A stretch of 64,000 nt of DNA from Luteimonas padinae. GTDB taxonomy: Bacteria; Pseudomonadota; Gammaproteobacteria; Xanthomonadales; Xanthomonadaceae. Positions 27,678 to 35,837 of the stretch are shown piece after piece. The notes under the pieces are model-generated. The model saw nothing but the letters and a program-made list of their open reading frames with translations. It was not told the origin of the DNA and ran no database searches. Within the stretch, counting starts at the first letter, position 1; the number at the start of each line of letters is the position of its first letter. Made by a program: the position numbers and the translations under genes. Where the stretch lies: NCBI RefSeq assembly GCF_014652935.1, contig NZ_BMZT01000001.1, positions 333,328-397,327 of the forward strand. The letters run 5' to 3'.

Positions 27678-27743
27678 GTAGGAGCAGCTACAGCTGCGAC
27701 CGGTTGTTGCCGACAGGCCGGTCGCAGCTGTAGCTGCTCCTAC
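27678..27743. repeat. REP-like inverted pair, copy 2
   Basis: Perfect element forward at 27678-27701 and reverse at 27720-27743, 18 bases apart, between the convergent genes cfa and dcp. Confidence 0.9.
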
Positions 27744-27767
27744 AGGAGGAGGGCGCGGGCGGAAAGA

Positions 27768-27793
27768 ACTTCCCCCGCCGGAGCGGGGGAAGT
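27768..27793 (-). terminator. Terminator of dcp, possibly bidirectional
   Basis: Perfect 11-bp stem (27768-27778 with 27783-27793), loop CGGA. On the reverse strand TCTTTCC follows. Ten bases past the dcp stop; it may also stop transcripts from cfa. Confidence 0.7.
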
Positions 27794-27802
27794 GGTGTGG
27801 CG

Positions 27803-30022
27803 TCAGTCCTGCCGGGTGGCTTCGGCCGGCGGGGCGCCGTCCTCGACCGCGCCGTCCAGGCCGCGCTTGACCAGCAGCGGGCGGATGTCCGGATCCTTGC
27901 CCGAGAAGTCCTTGAACAGCTGCAGCGCGTCCTTGCTGCCGCCCTGCGACAGCAGCGTGGCGCGGAAGCGGTCGCCGTTGGCGCGGGTCAGGCCGCCGTT
28001 CTCCTCGATCCAGGCCACGGTGTTGGCGTCCAGCACCTCGGACCAGATGTAGGCGTAGTAGCCGGCCGCGTAGCCGCCCATGATGTGGCTGAAGTAGGTG
28101 GTGCGGTAGCGCGGCGACACCGCGGCGAAGTCCAGGCCGGCGGCCTTGAGCGCGGCGGCCTCGGTGTCGAGGATGTCGCCGGCCTTCGGCAGCCGGTCGG
28201 CCGGCAGCTGGTGCAGGTACTGGTCGAGCATGGCCGCGCCCAGGTACTCGGTGGTGGCGAAGCCCTGGTTGAACTTGGCGGTGGCGACCACCTTGTCCAG
28301 CAGCGCCTGCGGCATCGGCTCGCCGGTCTCGTGGTGCTTGGCGTAGTTGGCCAGGATCGACGGCCAGTCGGCCCACATCTCGTTGACCTGCGAGGGGAAC
28401 TCGACGAAGTCGCGCGGCACGCTGGTGCCGGAGAAGTAGGGGTACTTCACGTCCGAGAACATGCCGTGCAGCGCATGCCCGAACTCGTGGAACATCGTGG
28501 TGACCTCGTCCCAGGTCAGCAGCGTCGGCTTGCCGGCCTCGGGCTTGGGGATGTTCTGGTGGTTGGCCACCACCGGCTTCGTGCCTTCCAGCTCCGACTG
28601 CGAGACGTAGGAGCTCATCCAGGCGCCACCGCGCTTGGAGTCGCGCGCGTAGGGATCGAAGATGAAGAAGGCGAGCTGGCTGCCGTCGGCGTTGGAAACC
28701 TCGTAGACCCAGGTGTCCTCGTGGTACTTCGGCAGGTCGGTGCGCGGCTTGAAGGTGATGCCGTAGAGCTGGGTGGCGGCGAAGAACACGCCGTTCTCCA
28801 GCACGTTCTTCATTTCCAGGTAGGGCTTGAGCTGCGACTCGTCGAAGTCGTATTCGGCCTTGCGCACCTTCTCGGTGTAGTAGGCCCAGTCCCAGGGTTG
28901 GAGCTGGAAGGTCGGCTCGCCCTTGGCCTTCTGCTCGGCGTCGATCATGGCCTGCAGCTTGCCGGCCTCGCGGCGGGCGTTGGCGACGGCGGCCGGGGCC
29001 AGCTGGCCGAGCATGGCGTTCACGGCTTCGGTGGTCTTGGCGGTTTCGCCGTCGAGCACGTAGTCGGCGTAGGTGTCGAAGCCCAGCATCTTCGCGCGCT
29101 CGGCGCGCAGCTCGAGCACGCGCGACACCAGCGCGGTGTTGTCCCACTGGTTGCCGCGCGCGCCGCGGACCACCGAGGCCTTGTGGATGCGCTCGCGCAG
29201 TTCGCGGTTGGCGAGCTGCGACAGCGGCGGCTGGCCGGTGGTGTTGAGCAGGGTGATGACGTACTTGCCCTCGTGGCCGCGGGCCTTGGCCGCGTTGGCG
29301 GCGGTCTGGATCTGCTCGGGGCTCAGGCCCTCGAGCTCGGCGGCGGTGTCGACCACCACGGCGGAGTCGTTGACCTCGGCCAGCACGTTCTGGCTGAAGG
29401 TCGTGCCCAGCGTCGCCAGCTCGGAGTTGATCTCCTTCAGGCGCGCCTTCTGGCCCTCGTCGAGCGCGGCGCCGGCGCGGACCAGGTCCTTGTAGTACTC
29501 CTCGACCAGGCGCACGCCCTCGGCGTCCAGGCCCAGGCCGGCGCGGCCGTCGTACAGCGTCTTGATGCGCGCGAACAGCTTCGGATCCAGCGCGATCGCG
29601 TCGCGGTGGGCGGCGAACTTCGCCGAATAGTCGGCCTGCAGCTTCTTGCGGGTGTCGTTGGTGTCGGTGCCGACCAGGTTGAAGAACACGCGCATCGCGC
29701 GGCCCAGGGTCTCGCCGTTGGTTTCCAGGGCGAGGATGGTGTTCTCGAACGTCGGCGCTTCGGGGTTGTCGGCGATCGCGCGGACCTCGGCCAGCTGCTC
29801 GGCCATGCCGGCGTCGAAGGCCGGGGCGAAGTGCTCGTCCTTGATGCGGTCGAAGTGCGGGTACTGCAGCGGCAGCGTGCTCTTCGCGGCGAAGGGATTG
29901 CCCTTGAGGGCCTCGGCGCTGGCGGACATGGCGGACTCCGCGCTGCTGGTCTGGGCGAAGGCGGGCGACATGGCGGCGCCGGCGAGGGCGACGGCCAGGG
30001 CGAGGGACAGCGGATGCTTCAT
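27803..30022 (-). CDS. dcp: M3-family peptidyl-dipeptidase Dcp
   Basis: Zinc metallopeptidase removing C-terminal dipeptides. 739 residues. Zinc motif HEFGH at 512-516, preceded by the M3-typical NADGSQLAFFIFDPYARDSKRGGAWMS and followed by FVEFPSQVNEMW (third ligand Glu region) and RTTYFSHIMGGYAAGYYAYIWS. A signal peptide (residues 1-23, ending AFA) places this protein in the periplasm, unlike cytoplasmic E. coli Dcp. Start ATG 30022 follows AAGGAATTCC. Own terminator; uspA lies upstream on the same strand, 96 bases away, and that gap shows nothing clear. Confidence 0.95.
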   Translation of the reverse strand: MKHPLSLALAVALAGAAMSPAFAQTSSAESAMSASAEALKGNPFAAKSTLPLQYPHFDRIKDEHFAPAFDAGMAEQLAEVRAIADNPEAPTFENTILALETNGETLGRAMRVFFNLVGTDTNDTRKKLQADYSAKFAAHRDAIALDPKLFARIKTLYDGRAGLGLDAEGVRLVEEYYKDLVRAGAALDEGQKARLKEINSELATLGTTFSQNVLAEVNDSAVVVDTAAELEGLSPEQIQTAANAAKARGHEGKYVITLLNTTGQPPLSQLANRELRERIHKASVVRGARGNQWDNTALVSRVLELRAERAKMLGFDTYADYVLDGETAKTTEAVNAMLGQLAPAAVANARREAGKLQAMIDAEQKAKGEPTFQLQPWDWAYYTEKVRKAEYDFDESQLKPYLEMKNVLENGVFFAATQLYGITFKPRTDLPKYHEDTWVYEVSNADGSQLAFFIFDPYARDSKRGGAWMSSYVSQSELEGTKPVVANHQNIPKPEAGKPTLLTWDEVTTMFHEFGHALHGMFSDVKYPYFSGTSVPRDFVEFPSQVNEMWADWPSILANYAKHHETGEPMPQALLDKVVATAKFNQGFATTEYLGAAMLDQYLHQLPADRLPKAGDILDTEAAALKAAGLDFAAVSPRYRTTYFSHIMGGYAAGYYAYIWSEVLDANTVAWIEENGGLTRANGDRFRATLLSQGGSKDALQLFKDFSGKDPDIRPLLVKRGLDGAVEDGAPPAEATRQD

Positions 30023-30118
30023 CAGGGAATTCCTTGCGGGACTGAGTCCCCTAGGGTACCCCGGGCGGCCGCGGCGGCTCCCGTGACGAATGGCACGGTG
30101 CCGCCGCTCCCGCAGTGG

Positions 30119-30541
30119 TCAGCGGACGATCGTGACCGGGATGTCCGTCTGGGCGATCACCTTGCTCGACACCGAGCCCAGCAGGATGCCCTTGACCGAG
30201 CCGCGGCCGTGGGAGCCCATCACCACGATGTCGACCCTGTTGCTGCCGCCGGCGGCGAGGATGGCCTCGGCCGGTTCGCCGACCACGGCCAGCTCGCGCA
30301 CGTCGGCCTTGCTGCGGGCCAGCGCCTTGCGTGCGGGGGCCAGCATGCGCTCGTGGTTTTCGGCGTGGATCCTGTCCATCGCGTCCTTCCCGATCTTGCT
30401 GACCACGCCCGGGAAGGGAGCGGCGTCCACGGCAACCAGGAAGATCTTCGCGGGCTTGGCCAGGCTCTTCGCAAGCGCATTGGCGTGCTTCGCGGCGCGG
30501 ACGCTGATATCGCTGCCGTCGACGGCGACCAGGATCTTCAT
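30119..30541 (-). CDS. Universal stress protein UspA-family
   Basis: 140 residues, single Usp domain. Starts MKILVAVDGSDIS and ends in the ATP-binding signature GSHGRGSVKGILLGSVSSKVI (GxxGx9GS/T), so it is of the nucleotide-binding kind. An ATG at 30541 starts the conserved first strand. TAGAAT lies 34 bases upstream. Role: survival under stress, by family only. Confidence 0.95.
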   Translation of the reverse strand: MKILVAVDGSDISVRAAKHANALAKSLAKPAKIFLVAVDAAPFPGVVSKIGKDAMDRIHAENHERMLAPARKALARSKADVRELAVVGEPAEAILAAGGSNRVDIVVMGSHGRGSVKGILLGSVSSKVIAQTDIPVTIVR

Positions 30542-30575
30542 GCGGGGTTTCCTCGGTTCGTGCGTGATGTGCGGG

Positions 30576-30581
30576 ATTCTA
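30576..30581 (-). promoter_or_regulatory. -10 box candidate for the usp gene
   Basis: TAGAAT on the reverse strand in the 76-base gap between fpr and the usp gene; leader about 28 bases. Confidence 0.45.
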
Positions 30582-30617
30582 CGCGGTGGCAGGCGTCCGG
30601 GCATGGCGCTTGCCGGG

Positions 30618-31427
30618 TCACTTCTCGACGAAGGCGCGCTCGAACACGTAGTCGCCGATGGCACCGATGCGCATCGAGGGCTTGAAGCCGCGGCCGTCGA
30701 GCAGGGCGCGGAAATCGGCCAGCATGCCCGGGCTGCCGCAGATCATCGCCCGGTCCTTCGCCGGATCCAGCGCGTCCAGGCCGAGGTCGGACATCATCTG
30801 GCCGGTTGCCATCATGTCGGTCAGGCGACCGCGCCGGGGGCGCCCGTCGAAGACGAAGTCCTCGCGGGTCACCGCAGGGTAGTAGACCAGCCGCTCGCGC
30901 AGGATGTCGCCCAGCAGCTCGTGCTGCGGCAGCTCGTTGACGATGTAGTCGCGGTAGCAGAGGTCGGCCTCGTGGCGCACGCCGTGGCAGAGCACCACGC
31001 GCTCGAAGCGCTCGTAGGTTTCCGGGTCCTTGATCACCGACATCCACGGCGCCAGGCCGGTGCCGGTGCCCAGGAGGTACAGGTTGCGGCCCGGGTGCAG
31101 GTCGCTGATCAGCAGGGTGCCGGTGGGCTTGCGGCCGATCAGGACCTCGTCGCCGGGCCTGATGTGCTGCAGGCGGGACGTCAGCGGGCCATCGGGCACC
31201 TTGATGCTGAAGAACTCGAGCTGCTCTTCCCACTTCGCGCTGGCGATCGAGTACGCGCGCATCAGCGGCTTCATGCCGCCGCCGGGCTGCTCGACCGGCA
31301 GGCCGATCATCACGAACTGGCCGTTGTCGAAGCGGAAGCCGTCGTCGCGGGTGGTGGTGAAGCTGAAGTAGTCGTCCGTCCAGTGACGGACGTCCAGCAC
31401 CGTCTCGGTGCCAAACGCGGAGGACAT
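30618..31427 (-). CDS. fpr: Ferredoxin-NADP reductase
   Basis: 269-residue FAD enzyme exchanging electrons between NADPH and ferredoxin or flavodoxin. FAD motif RAYSIAS (57-63), NADP motif GTGTGLAP (119-126), CGSPGML, and the C-terminal end VFERAFVEK, typical of the bacterial class that ends in an aromatic-free extension over the flavin. Start ATG 31427. TACAAT lies 33 bases upstream. Often tied to oxidative-stress response; no regulator is visible here. Confidence 0.95.
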   Translation of the reverse strand: MSSAFGTETVLDVRHWTDDYFSFTTTRDDGFRFDNGQFVMIGLPVEQPGGGMKPLMRAYSIASAKWEEQLEFFSIKVPDGPLTSRLQHIRPGDEVLIGRKPTGTLLISDLHPGRNLYLLGTGTGLAPWMSVIKDPETYERFERVVLCHGVRHEADLCYRDYIVNELPQHELLGDILRERLVYYPAVTREDFVFDGRPRRGRLTDMMATGQMMSDLGLDALDPAKDRAMICGSPGMLADFRALLDGRGFKPSMRIGAIGDYVFERAFVEK

Positions 31428-31459
31428 GCGGGACCATCTGAAGGGGAGGAAACCCGCCC

Positions 31460-31465
31460 ATTGTA
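31460..31465 (-). promoter_or_regulatory. -10 box candidate for fpr
   Basis: TACAAT on the reverse strand, leader about 27 bases, lying between the fpr start and REP copy 3. Confidence 0.45.
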
Positions 31466-31486
31466 CGCCGCCCCAGCCTCCCCCCT

Positions 31487-31556
31487 GTAGGAGCAGCTAC
31501 AGCTGCGACCCCGATCTGGCGACAGCGATACGGGTCGCAGCTGTAGCTGCTCCTAC
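31487..31556. repeat. REP-like inverted pair, copy 3
   Basis: Perfect element forward at 31487-31510 and reverse at 31533-31556. It lies downstream of the ABC exporter gene and upstream of the fpr promoter, both on the reverse strand. Confidence 0.9.
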
Positions 31557-31588
31557 AGGGCGGGGGCGGGCAGGAGGGAGGGGCGGGC

Positions 31589-33484
31589 TCAGCGGTATCC
31601 GGCGGCCTGGAGCTCGAACAGCTCGGCGTAGCGGCCGCCTGCGGCCATCAGTGCGTCGTGGGTGCCGCTGGCCTCGATCCGGCCGTCGGCCATCACCAGG
31701 ATGCGGTCGGCCATGCGCACGCTCGAGAACCGGTGCGAGATGAGGATCGCGGTGCGGTTGTCGGAAAGCTCGCGGAAGCGCTGGAACACTTCGTATTCGC
31801 TGCGGGCATCGAGCGCGGCGGTGGGTTCGTCAAGGATCATCACCTGCGCGTCGCGCATGTAGGCGCGGGCGATGGCGATCTTCTGCCACTGGCCGCCGGA
31901 CAGGTCGACGCCGGTCTTGAAGCGGCGCCCGATGATCTGGTCGTAGCCCAGCGGCAGGCCGGCGACGACCTCGTCGGCCATGGCGCGGCGGGCGGCGGCC
32001 TCGATCCGGCCGCGGTCGCCCATGGCGTCGATCTGGCCGACGCCGATGTTCTCGGCCGCGGTCATGTGGAAGCGCACGAAGTCCTGGAAGATCACGCCGA
32101 TGTTGGCGCGCAGGTCGTCGAGGTCGTAGTCGCGCAGGTCGCGGCCGTCCAGCAGGATCCGGCCCTCGTCGGGGTCGTACAGGCGCGCCAGCAGCTTCAC
32201 CAGGGTGGTCTTGCCGGCGCCGTTCTCGCCCACCAGCGCCAGCACCTCGCCCGCGCGCAGCTCGAGGTCGACGTGGCGCAGCGCCCAGCGGGCGGCGTCG
32301 GGATAGCGGAAGCCGACGTTCTCGAACACGAAGCCGGCGGTGATCGGGCGCGGGATGGGGGAGGCGCCTGGCTTCGAGACGATTTCCGGCTGGATCTCGA
32401 AGAAGGAGTACAGGTCGTCGAGGTACATGGCCTGGCCGGCCACCTGCGAGAAGCCCACCAGCAGGCCCTCCAGCAGCTGGCGCAGGCGCCGGAAGCTGCC
32501 GGCGAGGAAGGTGAGGTCGCCGATGGTGAAGTCGCCGCGCACCGTGCGCCAGGCGATGTAGGCATAGGCCACGTAGTAGCCCAGCGTGCCCAGCGCGGCC
32601 AGCAGCGTGCCCCAGAACGCGCGCCGCCGCGCCAGCCGGCGGTTGGCCACCAGGAAGGCCTGCGACAGCGTGCGGAAGCGCTCCACCAGGAAGCGGTGCA
32701 GCCCGAAGATCTTCACTTCCTTGGCGGTGTCGACGCTGGCGCCGGTCTGGCGCAGGTATTCCAGCTGCCGGCGCTCGGCCGTCCACTGGAAGTTGAGCGA
32801 ATAGTTCAGCGCGTTGAAGTGCGATTCGCCGATGAACGCCGGGATCAGGGCCACCGCCAGCAGCAGGATCAGCCAGGGCGCGTAGACCAGGAGGCCGGCG
32901 GCGAAGCTGATGATGGTGACGATGTCCTGCACCTGGCCGAACAGCTGGCCCATCAGGCTCATGCGGCCCATGGTCTGCCGCCGCGCGCGGTCCAGCCGGT
33001 CCTGCAGCTCGGGGTCCTCGAAGTCCTCGAGGTCGAGCGTGGCCGCGTGCTCCATCAGGCGCACGCTGGCGGCGTTGGTGAACATCTCCGACAGCACCTG
33101 GTCGCAGTAGGACACCAGGCGGCCGAGCAGGTCGGACAGGATCGCCAGCCCGAACTCGGCGGCCAGCAGCAGGGCCAGGTGGTCGAGGACGCCGCTGCGC
33201 CAGGCCTCGGCGATGCCGCCGCCGATGGCGCCGGCCCCCACCAGGCCGATGGCCTCGTCGATGATCAGCTTGCCCAGGTAGAGCATCGCCACCGGCAGCA
33301 GCGCCCGCAGCAGGCGCAGCGTCATGGTGGCGAGGGTCAGCGGCCGGCTGGTGCGCCAGATCTCGCGCAGGAAGGGCGGCAGGTTGCGCAGGGCGTTGAC
33401 GCGCTCGCGGAACGAGGGGCGTCCGGCCTGCGGATCGGGGGAGGGGGCGGTGCGGGCGGCGGCGCCGGGGGCTGGGGTCGACAT
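31589..33484 (-). CDS. ABC exporter, fused membrane and ATPase domains
   Basis: 631-residue half-transporter. About six membrane helices (residues 45-330) and a C-terminal ATPase domain: Walker A GENGAGKTT, Q-loop IFQDFVRF, signature LSGGQ, Walker B VMILDEPTAALD, H-loop ISHRF. All catalytic residues look intact, so a homodimer is possible. N-terminal about 25 residues are Ala/Pro/Thr-rich. The substrate cannot be told; B-type (MsbA/lipid or drug) layout. ATG 33484. It lies behind the sigma operon on the same strand, separated by a 12-bp hairpin. Confidence 0.9.
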   Translation of the reverse strand: MSTPAPGAAARTAPSPDPQAGRPSFRERVNALRNLPPFLREIWRTSRPLTLATMTLRLLRALLPVAMLYLGKLIIDEAIGLVGAGAIGGGIAEAWRSGVLDHLALLLAAEFGLAILSDLLGRLVSYCDQVLSEMFTNAASVRLMEHAATLDLEDFEDPELQDRLDRARRQTMGRMSLMGQLFGQVQDIVTIISFAAGLLVYAPWLILLLAVALIPAFIGESHFNALNYSLNFQWTAERRQLEYLRQTGASVDTAKEVKIFGLHRFLVERFRTLSQAFLVANRRLARRRAFWGTLLAALGTLGYYVAYAYIAWRTVRGDFTIGDLTFLAGSFRRLRQLLEGLLVGFSQVAGQAMYLDDLYSFFEIQPEIVSKPGASPIPRPITAGFVFENVGFRYPDAARWALRHVDLELRAGEVLALVGENGAGKTTLVKLLARLYDPDEGRILLDGRDLRDYDLDDLRANIGVIFQDFVRFHMTAAENIGVGQIDAMGDRGRIEAAARRAMADEVVAGLPLGYDQIIGRRFKTGVDLSGGQWQKIAIARAYMRDAQVMILDEPTAALDARSEYEVFQRFRELSDNRTAILISHRFSSVRMADRILVMADGRIEASGTHDALMAAGGRYAELFELQAAGYR

Positions 33485-33578
33485 CGACGCATCATGCCGC
33501 GGGCGGCCTGAGCGTGCGAGTGAGGCGGCAGGCCACCTGGCCGCCCCGGCCGGGCGTCGCGGGCAGCGGCCGCCGTCG

Positions 33579-33607
33579 CGGTCGGCGGGACCTGCTCCCG
33601 CCGACCG
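33579..33607 (-). terminator. Hairpin after the DUF4097 gene
   Basis: Perfect 12-bp stem (33579-33590 with 33596-33607), 5-base loop, nine bases past the stop of the DUF4097 gene. No U-tract; position and stem strength suggest an end of the sigma operon. Confidence 0.5.
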
Positions 33608-33616
33608 TGCGGACGA

Positions 33617-34513
33617 TTACTCCAGGGCCAGGCGCACGTCGCCCGAGAACGTCTCGATCGCGATCGACGCATCGCCGTTGCCGTAGCGGTGCTCGAGGCT
33701 TGCACCCGGCCCGTAGCGCTTGCGCACCACGTTGGCGCCGGGGGCGTCGATGTCGCCGCTGAAGGTCGAGGCCTCGACCCGCGCCGAGGCGTTGGCCGGA
33801 AGCGACAGGCGGAGGTCGCCGCTGACCGATTCAAAGCTGAAGCGGCCGGCGTCGGCGATGCCGCTGCGCACGCTGGCGTCGCCCGACACCGTGCTCAGCT
33901 CCAGCCGCGACGGGCGTTCGCCGCGGGTGTCCACGTCGATGTTGCCCGACACCGTTTCCACCTCCACCGCGCCGGCGATGCGGCCGCGCAGCGAGACCTT
34001 GCCGCTCACGCTGTCGACCTCGACGTCGCGGCTGTTTAGGTTGAGCCTCAGGTCGCCGCTCACGCTCTCGATCCCGGCCTTGCGCGGCGCCCCCACGGCC
34101 ACCACCGTGCCGCTGACGCTGTCGATGTCGAGCTCCTCGCCGGCGATGCCCTGCACGTCGACGCTGGCCGCGACCGAATCGACGTCGAGGCTGGCCTGGC
34201 GCGGGACTTCGAGCACCAGGACGGTCTCCTCGGTGTTGTGGCTGTTGCGCGGGTAGCGCACGCGCACTGCCAGCTTGCGTCCGCTGCCGTCGATCTCGAG
34301 GCGCTCGACGCCCTCGCCCAGGCTGCCGGTGATGCGAACCTCGTTGCGGTCCCAGGTGCGCACTTCGATGCTGCCCTTGAGGTTGGACACTTCGATCTCG
34401 CCGCGGGCATCCAGCGGGCGGGTCTCGTTGATGGGGGTGGCCGCGAAGGCGGGCAGGGCAAGGCCGCCGAGGACGAGGCCCGCGAGGGCGAGGCCGGAAA
34501 AGGATCGGGACAT
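33617..34513 (-). CDS. DUF4097 envelope protein
   Basis: 298 residues with a signal peptide (to about residue 24, ALPAFA). The rest is a run of beta-strand repeats of the kind SVSGDLRL/TVSGDASV/SVSGKVSL at roughly 20-residue spacing, the DUF4097 solenoid. Ends VRLALE. Start ATG 34513 behind AAGGAGCC. Third gene of a sigma/anti-sigma operon (14 bases from the anti-sigma-like gene), so it is probably an output or sensor of that system. Biochemical role unknown. Confidence 0.85.
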   Translation of the reverse strand: MSRSFSGLALAGLVLGGLALPAFAATPINETRPLDARGEIEVSNLKGSIEVRTWDRNEVRITGSLGEGVERLEIDGSGRKLAVRVRYPRNSHNTEETVLVLEVPRQASLDVDSVAASVDVQGIAGEELDIDSVSGTVVAVGAPRKAGIESVSGDLRLNLNSRDVEVDSVSGKVSLRGRIAGAVEVETVSGNIDVDTRGERPSRLELSTVSGDASVRSGIADAGRFSFESVSGDLRLSLPANASARVEASTFSGDIDAPGANVVRKRYGPGASLEHRYGNGDASIAIETFSGDVRLALE

Positions 34514-34528
34514 GGGAAGGCTCCTTGG

Positions 34529-35152
34529 TCAGGCCTGGCGCAGGCTGAGCGCCAGGCGGTGGGCGTAGATGCGCTGCAGCCGATGGAACAGGTGCAGCGC
34601 GTCGGGATCACGGGCGAGAGCGGCGCGGACTTCGGTTGCGCTGCGTTCGAGCTCGGCGTCGAGGCCGAAGGCGGTCGCGACAGGGGCCGCGCCGGCCAGC
34701 GGGTTCGCGGCACCGGCGTCGACCTCGCGCAGCGCGCCCTGGTACTCGCGCGCCAGCGCATCGGCGGCGCGTAGCAGCGGGGCGTCGGCATCGGCCGCCG
34801 CGCCGGTGCCGACGGTCGATCCGGGAACCGGCGGCAACGCCCCGGGCGCGTCCGCTGCCGGCCACAGCTGCCAGCCGATGCCGGCGGCCAGCACCACGGC
34901 GGCGGCCGCGGCATAGCCGGCGTTGCGCCGCTGCGAACCAAGGCACCGGCCGGCGTGACGCGACGCGCGCGGGGGCGGCGGCACGGCCGTGGGTGCGACG
35001 GTCGCGGTGCCGCGCGGCTCCAGCCGGGCGGCGATCGCCGGCCACAGGTCGCTGCGCGGCGGGGCGTCGACCCGCAGCGCGCGCAGTCCGGACGCGAGCG
35101 CGCCGGGCAGGGGAGCGGGATGGTCGTCGGACCGGTCCGGACCAGTGTTCAT
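34529..35152 (-). CDS. Single-pass membrane protein, probable anti-sigma partner
   Basis: 207 residues: cytoplasmic N-terminus of about 75 residues with a DLWPAIAARLEPR segment, as in many anti-sigma proteins, one membrane helix (about 78-95, AGYAAAAAVVLAAGIGW) and a periplasmic C-terminus with a helical end. No zinc anti-sigma HxxxCxxC motif. Its start is 10 bases after the sigma gene stop, which is the main reason for the call. ATG 35152 follows TAGGAG. Confidence 0.75.
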   Translation of the reverse strand: MNTGPDRSDDHPAPLPGALASGLRALRVDAPPRSDLWPAIAARLEPRGTATVAPTAVPPPPRASRHAGRCLGSQRRNAGYAAAAAVVLAAGIGWQLWPAADAPGALPPVPGSTVGTGAAADADAPLLRAADALAREYQGALREVDAGAANPLAGAAPVATAFGLDAELERSATEVRAALARDPDALHLFHRLQRIYAHRLALSLRQA

Positions 35153-35162
35153 GGCGTGTCTC

Positions 35163-35744
35163 CTAGGCTAGGCGCGCGCGGAGCAGCCCGCGCGCGCGGT
35201 GCAGCTGGGATTTGGAACTGCCGGTGGCCATGTCGAGGGCCGCGCCGATCTCGCCGTGGGTCCAGCCTTCGATGTCGTGCAGCACCAGCACCGCGCGGGC
35301 GCGGGGCGGCAGGGTGGCGACGGCGCGCTCGAGGTCGATGGCCAGGGCGGCGGCATGTCCGGAGGGCTCCGGGGCCGCCAAGGCGTCGAGCGCGTCGTCG
35401 TCGTCGCCTTCCAGGGCCGGCCGGACACGGCGCGCGCGCAGGTCCATCAGCGCGACGTTCACCGCCAGCCGGTGCAGCCACGTGCCGAAGGCGGCCTCGC
35501 CGCGCCAGCCGGGCAGGGCCTGCCAGGCGCGCAGGAAGGCCTCCTGCACCAGGTCTTCTGCCCGGGCGCGCTGCCAGCCGGCCAGGCGCAGCACGACACC
35601 GTGGACGCGCGCGCTGTGGCGGCGGTACAGCGCTTCGAAGGCGTCCGTATCGCCACCGGCGGCGGCCAGCGCCAGGGCATGGTCGCCGTCCCCGGCGTCG
35701 GCGGCCGGGGCTTGCGGGCTGTCGGTCATGGCGGCATCGAGCAT
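35163..35744 (-). CDS. ECF-type RNA polymerase sigma factor
   Basis: 193 residues in two conserved blocks: region 2 (about 28-92, LYRRHSARVHGVVLRL, DLVQEAFLRAWQAL, FGTWLHRLAVNVALMDLRARR) and region 4 (about 140-190, LPPRARAVLVLHDIEGWTHGEIGAALDMATGSSKSQLHRARGLLR). An acidic linker, EGDDDDALDALAAPEPS, joins them. Start ATG 35744; an in-frame ATG at 35729 is equally possible as neither has a good ribosome site. First gene of an operon with an anti-sigma-like gene and a DUF4097 gene. Divergent from fumarase. Confidence 0.92.
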   Translation of the reverse strand: MLDAAMTDSPQAPAADAGDGDHALALAAAGGDTDAFEALYRRHSARVHGVVLRLAGWQRARAEDLVQEAFLRAWQALPGWRGEAAFGTWLHRLAVNVALMDLRARRVRPALEGDDDDALDALAAPEPSGHAAALAIDLERAVATLPPRARAVLVLHDIEGWTHGEIGAALDMATGSSKSQLHRARGLLRARLA

Positions 35745-35800
35745 ACCCAGTCGGATGCACCGTCGCGGCGAAGGGTTCAAGCCGCGCGCGCGCGCCGGCT

Positions 35801-35806
35801 TAAAAT
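35801..35806 (+). promoter_or_regulatory. -10 box candidate for fumarase
   Basis: TAAAAT with TTCAAG (35776-35781) 19 bases upstream as a weak -35. Leader about 25 bases to the GTG start. Confidence 0.45.
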
Positions 35807-35837
35807 GGCCGGCAAACCCCGCCATCGCGAGCCAGCC

